Shown: piece after piece, positions 1 through 5,674 of the stretch | How the letters are laid out: each line of letters begins with the position of its first letter | Numbering within the stretch: the stretch's first letter is position 1 | Origin: an uncultured Lachnospiraceae bacterium | GTDB lineage: Bacteria > Bacillota > Clostridia > Lachnospirales > Lachnospiraceae | Direction: 5' to 3' | Length of the DNA: 8,703 nucleotides | NCBI GenBank assembly: GCA_910584115.1 | Contig: CAJTYN010000132.1 | Coordinates: forward strand, 1 to 8,703 | Translations under genes and position numbers: made by a program | The notes under the pieces: generated by a model | What the model was told of the DNA's origin: nothing | Database searches by the model: none | The model's input: the letters and a program-made list of their open reading frames with translations, nothing else

Positions 1-746
1 AGGATCCGCCGCGCCGGGATATTGCCTGTCCCATGCAGGGGTGAGTATACGATCTTCAGGTCTTTGCTGGCCGCCTGGATCGCGTCCATGTGGAGGACTT
101 GTTTTTTCAGCTCCGCCATGTAGGCGTCGTCCACTTCCTGCCCGATCACCTGGTACACGCCCTGGGCGATGGCCGCCTCTTTGTCCATGGTCTTCACCTG
201 GCTGTAGTCCGCCACCTTCTGGACCTGCTCCATGATCCCGCTGTCATGGGGAGGTGTGATCTGCGCGCCGTCCTCCCAATAGACTTTATAGCCGTTGTAT
301 TCCGGCGGGTTGTGGCTGGCCGTGATGTTGATGCCCGCCGCGCAGCCTAAGTGGCGCAGGGCGAAGGAGAGTTCCGGCGTCGGCCTCAATGACTCGAAGA
401 TGTATGCCTTGATCCCGTTTGCAGCCAGGCAGAGGGCCGCCTCGTCTGCAAATTCCGGAGACATATTCCTGGAATCATATGCAATGGCTACCCCCTGTCC
501 TTCTTTGCCCACCGAACGGATGTAATTGGCCAGGCCCTGGGTCGTCTTGCGCACCACGTAGATGTTCATGCGGTTCGTCCCTGCGCCGATGATCCCGCGG
601 AGCCCGGCCGTCCCAAATTCCAGATCTTTGTAAAACCGTTCTTTGATCTCCTGATCGTCTTCCGCGATCCCTCTCAGCTCCGCCTTTGTCCCTTCGTCAA
701 AATAGGGATCCTTCATCCACTGATCGTATATTGCTCTATAGTCCAT
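1..746 (-). CDS. pgcA: Phosphoglucomutase / phospho-sugar mutase (alpha-D-phosphohexomutase family), N-terminal part, truncated by the window edge
   Basis: Likely interconverts glucose-1-phosphate and glucose-6-phosphate in the cytoplasm, feeding UDP-glucose and cell-envelope sugar synthesis; phosphomannomutase activity is possible in this family. The visible 248 residues begin MDYRAIYDQWMKDPYFDEGT and include the early FGTAGLRG motif (about 44-51), the family's AYDSRNMS segment (about 89-96) and the phosphoserine loop TASHNPPEYNGYK (142-154), in which Ser144 is the catalytic phosphoserine by family analogy. YSPLHGTG follows at 234-241. Relatives are about 570-580 residues, so over half the gene, including the metal-binding and sugar-binding domains, lies beyond base 1. 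The ATG at 746-744 is chosen because a GGAGGTG ribosome binding site lies 6 nt upstream (753-759). It follows the CotS-like gene by 34 nt and may share its transcript. The family is certain; substrate preference and gene symbol are inferred. Confidence 0.93.
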   Translation of the reverse strand, partial: MDYRAIYDQWMKDPYFDEGTKAELRGIAEDDQEIKERFYKDLEFGTAGLRGIIGAGTNRMNIYVVRKTTQGLANYIRSVGKEGQGVAIAYDSRNMSPEFADEAALCLAANGIKAYIFESLRPTPELSFALRHLGCAAGINITASHNPPEYNGYKVYWEDGAQITPPHDSGIMEQVQKVADYSQVKTMDKEAAIAQGVYQVIGQEVDDAYMAELKKQVLHMDAIQAASKDLKIVYSPLHGTGNIPARRI

Positions 747-780
747 ATCTCGCACCTCCGTATCTTATCATCTTTTTCCA

Positions 781-1755
781 TTATAACCCGATCCCCAGGT
801 CATGCCAAGCTTTTTTACTGTTTATCAGCTTTGTTATTTTTTCTATATTTTTCTCGGATATCCATGCCTTATTATGGTTATAATAATGGTTCGCCAATTT
901 CCAGTATTTTTCCGGGTAGAGGAATCGGATCTTCAGGTTTTCGTACTGGTCCTGGGACAGGCCGCAGGCTTTATCGTAGCAGTCGATCATCTTTGCGGCC
1001 AGATCTTGGCTCCAGCCGTTCTTCTCCAGGATCTTCCGCATAAAACAATAGAGGTCCGCCACCTGGGTATCGTGACGGAATCGATCAAAATTCGTCACCG
1101 CCACCAGATCCTTATGCCCGGCGCAAAAGAGCACGTTGTGCTGGTTGTACTCCCCGTGGCAGACTTCTCCCCTCTTTAGGGCTTCTTTTCTCAGACGCCC
1201 GTAGCTGCTGGATGAGAGCTTCTCCAGCGCTTCCTCTCCCCGCTCCAGAAACCACTGGACGCTCTCCAGATAACATTGCTCGAAAGGGTTGTGCCGCCTC
1301 TTCGCCCTGATGAATTTCCGGATCTTGCGCAGCTCCCGGTTGTGCTTCTCGTATTCCTCCTCCAGCGGGGCCTGGATATGATCCGGATCCGTCTCCAGAC
1401 GCATCGATCTATGTATGGTGCCCAGCGCGGCAGTCCCCCGGCAGATGTCTTCCCAGGACCGGGTGTCGCATTCCCGCCCTTCATACCATCTGCTCACCAC
1501 GTAGGGCACGCCGTCCTTATCTGTGGTGACCAGCCCGCCTTCCTGGTTCGCCAGGATCTGGTCCACTGGATGGGGACAGCCCTCCAGCTGTGCCAAAAGT
1601 TCCTGCTGTTTCTGTAATTTCTCAGCCGATCCTGCGAACTCCCGGATGATCACCAGCCCGGCCTGTGTCTGACTCAAGAGCGCCCCTCTCCCTCGATAGG
1701 ACGATCTCGCCTGTAAGCCGTATTGTTCCAACACACTCAACCCGCGGTCATACAA
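781..1755 (-). CDS. CotS-family spore-coat-like protein (protein-kinase / aminoglycoside-phosphotransferase fold), probable atypical or pseudokinase
   Basis: About 324 residues, resembling the CotS/YsxE/YutH group of coat-associated proteins that have the aminoglycoside phosphotransferase fold. The N-terminal lobe carries a GLSVLEQYGLQ...GRGALL pattern. Numbered from the GTG at 1770, the catalytic-loop equivalent is CHGEYNQHN (204-212), where the usual HGD aspartate is Glu, and the metal-binding segment is TNFDRF (226-231), where a usual Asp is Asn. The C-terminal part (FLYPEKYWKLANHYYNHNKAW) matches my recollection of clostridial CotS-like proteins. The start is uncertain: an AGGGGG ribosome binding site lies 6 nt before a TTG at 1755-1753, giving LYDRGLSVLEQ; the in-frame GTG at 1770-1768 would add five residues but has no good site. 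The last 120 bases are much richer in AT than the neighbours. It lies just upstream of the phosphohexomutase gene. Family fairly sure; a role in the spore is inferred from the family only. Confidence 0.85.
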   Translation of the reverse strand: MYDRGLSVLEQYGLQARSSYRGRGALLSQTQAGLVIIREFAGSAEKLQKQQELLAQLEGCPHPVDQILANQEGGLVTTDKDGVPYVVSRWYEGRECDTRSWEDICRGTAALGTIHRSMRLETDPDHIQAPLEEEYEKHNRELRKIRKFIRAKRRHNPFEQCYLESVQWFLERGEEALEKLSSSSYGRLRKEALKRGEVCHGEYNQHNVLFCAGHKDLVAVTNFDRFRHDTQVADLYCFMRKILEKNGWSQDLAAKMIDCYDKACGLSQDQYENLKIRFLYPEKYWKLANHYYNHNKAWISEKNIEKITKLINSKKAWHDLGIGL

Positions 1756-1792
1756 TAATATCCCCCTCACTTTCCCGTAACTTCGTACTTTC

Positions 1793-1801
1793 TATTCTAT
1801 G
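1793..1801 (-). promoter_or_regulatory. Possible sporulation-sigma (SigK/SigE-like) -10 element upstream of the CotS-like gene
   Basis: Read on the minus strand, this is CATAGAATA, which fits the CATAnnnTA -10 consensus of Bacillus SigK and partly that of SigE. It lies about 37 nt upstream of the preferred TTG start, leaving room for a short leader. No convincing -35 partner sits at the expected spacing: the nearest AC dinucleotide is 19 nt upstream rather than 16-17. The call rests mainly on its position before a coat-family gene. Confidence 0.3.
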
Positions 1802-1828
1802 AGAGGGATAAATCGAAAATGTCATTAT

Positions 1829-1851
1829 GTACTTTTCTACGAGAAAAGTAC
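1829..1851. repeat. Perfect 10-bp inverted repeat with 3-nt loop in the intergenic region
   Basis: GTACTTTTCT, loop ACG, then AGAAAAGTAC: the arms at 1829-1838 and 1842-1851 are exact reverse complements. There is no T-run on the minus strand directly after it, so it does not look like a classic intrinsic terminator. With the GC-rich hairpin 8 bp to its right it forms a compact two-hairpin block typical of dispersed intergenic repeats or of a structured 3' end or processing site. Confidence 0.7.
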
Positions 1852-1859
1852 CAAAAGCG

Positions 1860-1884
1860 CCGGGGGATTGCGTATTTCCCCCGG
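1860..1884 (-). terminator. GC-rich hairpin downstream of cca; weak terminator candidate or repeat element
   Basis: Arms CCGGGGGA (1860-1867) and TCCCCCGG (1877-1884) pair perfectly over 8 bp around a 9-nt loop. On the minus strand it lies about 64 nt past the cca stop and is followed by CGCTTTTGG, with only four consecutive T residues, so termination would be weak. It may instead be the second stem of an intergenic repeat together with the palindrome at 1829-1851. The structure is clear, the function is not. Confidence 0.4.
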
Positions 1885-1947
1885 ACCCCTTTAAAACGCT
1901 ATTTTTGATCTGCGGTGATCTGAGGATATTTTAGATTTTTAAACATC

Positions 1948-3147
1948 CTATAGTTTCCTTTTTGCACACTCTATCAGATATTCTCTGTCGTTATGCCCTG
2001 GTTCTTCTAGTACGTCCACAAAGAGTTCTTTCAGTAACGCGCCCACCGCCGGGCCCGGCTGCATTCCTAGGGCGATGAGGTCGTTCCCCGTGATGCGCAG
2101 CGTCTTTAAGGAGATGCACTGTCCTTTTTCTGTGATCTCTTCCCAGATCCGGCGCACATCCGTCACGTCACGGTATGTCCCCTGGACCTGCAGGACCTGG
2201 GGGAAGAGCTCCGCGCCGATGGCGGCGGCCGACCGGCGCACCTGCGCCGGCGTCTCTCCCAGCGGCTGTCCGTACCACCGCACCAGCCGGCGCACCGTGT
2301 CGATCGTGTGATTATCGAACTTCAGCCGGCGCAGCAGCTTCTGGCTCTTCTTTTCTCCCAGGGGATGTAAGAGCAGCGCCAGGCGCAGGGATCTCTCCGG
2401 CGGGACTTTTTTCAGGCTGTCCGCTATGGACTGTGCTCTGGCCGGATCCGCGGCGCTCTCCACAAGCTCCGGCAGCACCACCTCCGCGATCCCCGTGTCG
2501 AACAGGCGCAGGATATAGTCCGGATGATCAGACCGCAGGAGCTTGACCAGCTCGACCTGTATCCGCTCCGCGCTGACATACGCCAGGTCGCCCGCCAGAG
2601 ACCGCAGGGCATCCTCCGTCGCCGGGTCGATCAGAAACCCCAGCTGTGCCGAAAAGCGCACCACCCGCAGGATGCGCAGGGCATCTTCCCGGAATCGCTC
2701 CCGGGCCTCCCCCACGCAGCGGATCCGTTTTTCCTGGAGATCCTTCATCCCGCCGAAGAGGTCCACCAGCCCCTGCTCCTGGTTGTATGCCATGGCATTG
2801 ATGGTGAGATCCCGCCGTCTCAAGTCCTCGGCCAGCTCGGCGGAAAATCTCACCTGACTGGGATGCCTGTGGTCCTCGTATCTCCCATCGATCCGGTAGG
2901 TGGTCACTTCGAAACTGTCGTCGCCCAGCAGGACCGTCACCGTCCCATGGATGAGGCCGGTATCCACGGTGCGGGTGAACAGCCCCTTGACCTCCTGGGG
3001 CCTGGCGGACGTGGTGATGTCCCAATCGTCCGGCACGCGCCCCAGGACCGTGTCGCGGACACAGCCGCCCACCGCAAACGCCTCATAGCCGTGGGCCTGC
3101 AGCGTATGGATGATGCGGCTGACTCTGGGAGGGAGTTTCAGATACAT
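1948..3147 (-). CDS. cca: CCA tRNA nucleotidyltransferase (class II CCA-adding enzyme)
   Basis: Adds or repairs the 3'-terminal CCA of tRNAs from CTP and ATP without a nucleic acid template. The 399-residue product has the class II layout: nucleotidyltransferase motif GGCVRD (27-32) with the metal-binding DWD (41-43); the RRD motif (111-113) in LRRRDLTINAMA, which links the domains and contacts substrate; the EDALR motif (154-158) that selects the incoming nucleotide by amino-acid templating; then the helical neck, body and tail regions with a conserved TGNDLIALGMQPGPAVG segment (353-369). I see no clear HD phosphohydrolase motif. The frame stays open upstream to 3609, but that extension is an Arg/Ser-rich shadow of proS; the ATG at 3147-3145 starts the family-like sequence and lies 1 nt after the proS TGA, which implies translational coupling. 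No strong ribosome binding site is visible (only GGGGGCGGG inside the end of proS). Ends with TAG at 1950-1948. A poly(A) polymerase role is less likely. Confidence 0.93.
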   Translation of the reverse strand: MYLKLPPRVSRIIHTLQAHGYEAFAVGGCVRDTVLGRVPDDWDITTSARPQEVKGLFTRTVDTGLIHGTVTVLLGDDSFEVTTYRIDGRYEDHRHPSQVRFSAELAEDLRRRDLTINAMAYNQEQGLVDLFGGMKDLQEKRIRCVGEARERFREDALRILRVVRFSAQLGFLIDPATEDALRSLAGDLAYVSAERIQVELVKLLRSDHPDYILRLFDTGIAEVVLPELVESAADPARAQSIADSLKKVPPERSLRLALLLHPLGEKKSQKLLRRLKFDNHTIDTVRRLVRWYGQPLGETPAQVRRSAAAIGAELFPQVLQVQGTYRDVTDVRRIWEEITEKGQCISLKTLRITGNDLIALGMQPGPAVGALLKELFVDVLEEPGHNDREYLIECAKRKL

Positions 3148-3148
3148 A

Positions 3149-4588
3149 TCAATACGCCCGCCCCCAGTAGACCATCTTTTTCGCAGGTTTGCCGCAGCAG
3201 ACGCAGGTATCCGCCAGATGTTCCTCTTCAAATGGGATGCAGCGTGAAGTCGCCTGGAGTTCTTCTTTGATCTTCTCCTCACATGCGACGTCCCCGCACC
3301 ACATGGCTTTGACAAAGCCGGGCTTTTCCTCGATGGTCTTCTTGAAGCTCTCATAGTCGGCGGCTGTGTACGTGTGGGCGTCCCTGTGCGCCCTGGCGCG
3401 CTCCAACATCTCCTGCTGCATCGTCTCAAGGATCCGGCAGACAGACGGACCGATCTCCTCCAGAGACGCGGTGATCTTCTCCCGGGTATCCCTGCGAACG
3501 ATGACCGCCTGGCCCGCCGCGATGTCTTTCGGCCCGCATTCCACCCGCACAGGGATCCCGCGCATCTCCTGCTCGGAGAATTTCCATCCCGGACTCTTGT
3601 CCGTATCATCCACTCTTACCCGCAGCCCCGCATCTTTCAGGGTCTGGCAGATCTCCCTGGCCTTATCCAGGACCCCTTCCTTCGTCTGCTGGATCGGGAT
3701 GACCATCACCTGTGTGGGCGCGATCTTCGGCGGCAGCACCAGCCCGCTGTTGTCCCCGTGGACCATGATGAGCGCGCCGATGATCCGGGTGGACAATCCC
3801 CAGGATGTCTGATGGACGTACTGCAGTTTATTATTTGGATCCGTATACTGGATCTGGAATGCGCGGGCGAACCCGTCGCCGAAATTATGGCTGGTGCCGG
3901 ACTGCAGGGCTTTTCCATCGTGCATCAGCGCTTCTATGGTATATGTGGCGTTCGCCCCGGCAAATTTCTCTTTGTCCGTCTTCTGCCCCCTGATCACAGG
4001 GATCGCCAGGACTTCCTCACAGAAATCCGCATAGACATGGAGCATCTGGATGGTCCGCTCCTGGGCTTCCTCCTCCGTGGCGTGGGCCGTGTGCCCTTCC
4101 TGCCATAAGAATTCCCTGGAACGCAGGAAAGGCCGTGTGGTCTTCTCCCAGCGCACCACGGAACACCACTGGTTGTATACTCTGGGCAGATCCCTGTGGG
4201 ACTGGATATCTTTTGCATAAAAATCACAGAACAGCGTCTCGGAGGTGGGCCGCACGCACAGGCGCTCCTGCAGGGGTTCCAGCCCGCCGTGGGTCACCCA
4301 GGCCACTTCCGGCGCAAAGCCTTCCACATGGTCTTTTTCCTTTTGGAGCAGGCTCTCCGGTATGAACATGGGCATGGACACATTTTCCACGCCTGTCTCC
4401 TTGAAACGCCTGTCCAGCTCCGCCTGGATATTTTCCCAGATCGCGTACCCGGCCGGCTTGATCACCATACAGCCTTTTACGCTGGTGTAGCCCACCAAGC
4501 CTGCTTTCGTCACCACATCCGTATACCACTGGGCGAAATCCTCCTCCATAGAGGTGATCGCCTCGACAAATTTTTTTTCCTTCGCCAT
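3149..4588 (-). CDS. proS: Prolyl-tRNA synthetase, archaeal/eukaryote-type (class IIa, no INS editing domain)
   Basis: Charges tRNA-Pro with proline using ATP. The 479-residue length and layout match the short archaeal/eukaryotic ProRS form found in some bacteria, not the roughly 570-residue bacterial form with an inserted editing domain. Visible are RPTSET (113-118); class II motif 2 around RWEKTTRPFLRSREFLWQEG (146-165), with the arginines that bind ATP; the proline-pocket HNFGDGFARAF segment (234-244); motif 3 around GLSTRIIGAL and HGDNSGLVLPP (264-287); and the anticodon-binding domain from about 293 (QVMVIPIQ). The C-terminal extension has cysteines at 431, 436, 462 and 465, spaced like the zinc site of Thermus ProRS, and ends in the typical aromatic WGRAY. 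The ATG is supported by GAGGAG (4595-4600) 6 nt upstream. It starts 12 nt after the upstream synthase gene, and cca begins 1 nt after its stop. Confidence 0.96.
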   Translation of the reverse strand: MAKEKKFVEAITSMEEDFAQWYTDVVTKAGLVGYTSVKGCMVIKPAGYAIWENIQAELDRRFKETGVENVSMPMFIPESLLQKEKDHVEGFAPEVAWVTHGGLEPLQERLCVRPTSETLFCDFYAKDIQSHRDLPRVYNQWCSVVRWEKTTRPFLRSREFLWQEGHTAHATEEEAQERTIQMLHVYADFCEEVLAIPVIRGQKTDKEKFAGANATYTIEALMHDGKALQSGTSHNFGDGFARAFQIQYTDPNNKLQYVHQTSWGLSTRIIGALIMVHGDNSGLVLPPKIAPTQVMVIPIQQTKEGVLDKAREICQTLKDAGLRVRVDDTDKSPGWKFSEQEMRGIPVRVECGPKDIAAGQAVIVRRDTREKITASLEEIGPSVCRILETMQQEMLERARAHRDAHTYTAADYESFKKTIEEKPGFVKAMWCGDVACEEKIKEELQATSRCIPFEEEHLADTCVCCGKPAKKMVYWGRAY

Positions 4589-4600
4589 GTTCTTCTCCTC

Positions 4601-5674
4601 TCAGTCTCTATCTCCATCATCCGGGACCCGCACGACGCGATGGCCCGCCGCTTTCAAGAGCCGGTTCATGATCGCCTGCCCCATGCTGGGTGTGTGAAAA
4701 GCCTCCGAATAGATACAAGTTACTTGTTCCTGGTCAAATTCCCGCAGGGTCTGATAAAGGTGCCGGGCGATATCGCTCTCCGACACCCGGCTCCCGATGC
4801 TCTTGATGAGGCCCGCTGTATACAGGCCCGCCGTCTCGTCGCTGGCCAGGATCCCGGCGCGCTGCCCGGTTTTTTCTGCCTCCCGGGCCAGGGCGTCCAC
4901 ATACGCGGCTACCTCCGCCTCGGCGCCTTCTACGATCACCAGCGGCGCCCGGGGGGCATAGTGCCGATAGCGCATTCCCGGCGCTCTGGGCGGGCGGCTG
5001 TCATCCGTCCCCAAAAGCCCCGGATCTACGTCCACTCTCTCCAGATGGGCGCGCAGCATCTCCCGGCTGACCGCGCCCGGGCGCAGGATCACCGGCGTAC
5101 GCTCTGTCAGATCCACGATCGTGGATTCCAGACCGATGCCCACCATCCCGCCGTCTATGATCATATCGATCTTCCCATCCAGGTCTTCCGCCACATGGGC
5201 CGCCAGCGTCGGGCTGGGCCGCCCCGAACGGTTCGCGCTGGGTGCCGCCACATACCCGCCAGCAGCCCGGATCAGCGCCAGTGCCGCCGGATGGTCCGGC
5301 ATCCGCACGGCCACACTGTCAAGCCCGCCGGTCGTCTCGTAAGGCACCTCACTGGTCTTTGGGAAGATCATCGTCAGCGGGCCGGGCCAGAAGCTCTTCG
5401 CCAGCGCCACCGCCTCATCCGGCACCTGCGCCGCCACCCGGTACAGGTCGCTGGTCTTCGCGATATGGATGATCAGCGGGTTGTCTGAGGGCCGCCCTTT
5501 CGCCTGGTAGATCTTCGCGGAAGAATCGGCTCTCAGACCATCCCCGCCCAGGCCGTAGACCGTTTCTGTGGGAAAAGCCACGAGCCCGCCGCTCCTGATG
5601 ATCCCCCCGGCCCTCTCCATCACCCGGGGATCCGGCCTCTTAGGATCGACTTTGATCAGTTCCGTTTTCATCAT
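4601..5674 (-). CDS. ywlC: L-threonylcarbamoyladenylate synthase, Sua5/YwlC type (YrdC domain plus Sua5 domain)
   Basis: Makes threonylcarbamoyl-AMP from threonine, bicarbonate and ATP, the first step of t6A37 modification of ANN-decoding tRNAs; TsaB/TsaD/TsaE partners are not in this window. The YrdC domain (about 10-205) shows FPTETVYGLGGDG (34-46), YQAKGRPSDNPL (56-67), PSANRSGRPSPT (145-156), GLESTIVDL (181-189) and RPGAVS (198-203). The linker APGMRYRHYAP (231-241), known to close over the active site in Sua5, is followed by a Rossmann-like Sua5 domain to residue 357. This distinguishes it from the short TsaC form of about 190 residues. The ATG at 5674-5672 shares its A with the TGA of the membrane-protein gene (TGATG). 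A second ATG at 5671 has better spacing from the GAGGGAG site, so either may be used; a TTG at 5677 also lies in frame. High confidence. Confidence 0.96.
   Translation of the reverse strand: MMKTELIKVDPKRPDPRVMERAGGIIRSGGLVAFPTETVYGLGGDGLRADSSAKIYQAKGRPSDNPLIIHIAKTSDLYRVAAQVPDEAVALAKSFWPGPLTMIFPKTSEVPYETTGGLDSVAVRMPDHPAALALIRAAGGYVAAPSANRSGRPSPTLAAHVAEDLDGKIDMIIDGGMVGIGLESTIVDLTERTPVILRPGAVSREMLRAHLERVDVDPGLLGTDDSRPPRAPGMRYRHYAPRAPLVIVEGAEAEVAAYVDALAREAEKTGQRAGILASDETAGLYTAGLIKSIGSRVSESDIARHLYQTLREFDQEQVTCIYSEAFHTPSMGQAIMNRLLKAAGHRVVRVPDDGDRD

Noticed and set aside
802..1179. A 125-codon plus-strand open frame opposite the CotS-like gene
   Set aside because: Antisense to a well-supported gene, with no convincing family resemblance.
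1907..1922. Two GATCTG copies spaced 10 bp apart downstream of cca
   Set aside because: Only two 6-bp copies; too short to separate from chance.
1923..1949. AGGAT/ATCCT short inverted repeat overlapping the cca stop codon, considered as a terminator
   Set aside because: A 5-bp AT-rich stem with a long loop and no T-tract; too weak to act as an intrinsic terminator.
2524..3270. A 248-codon plus-strand open frame opposite cca
   Set aside because: Shadow of cca codon structure; low-complexity His/Pro/Arg-rich product and no supporting context.
3148..3609. An in-frame upstream extension of the CCA-adding enzyme of about 154 residues
   Set aside because: It lies wholly inside proS in another frame, is rich in Arg and Ser, and looks like no known domain; the family-like sequence starts at the ATG at 3147.
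4196..5488. A 430-codon open frame on the plus strand
   Set aside because: It is antisense to proS and the threonylcarbamoyl-AMP synthase, both clearly real, and encodes a His/Arg-rich sequence with no recognisable motif; long antisense frames are expected in GC-rich genes.
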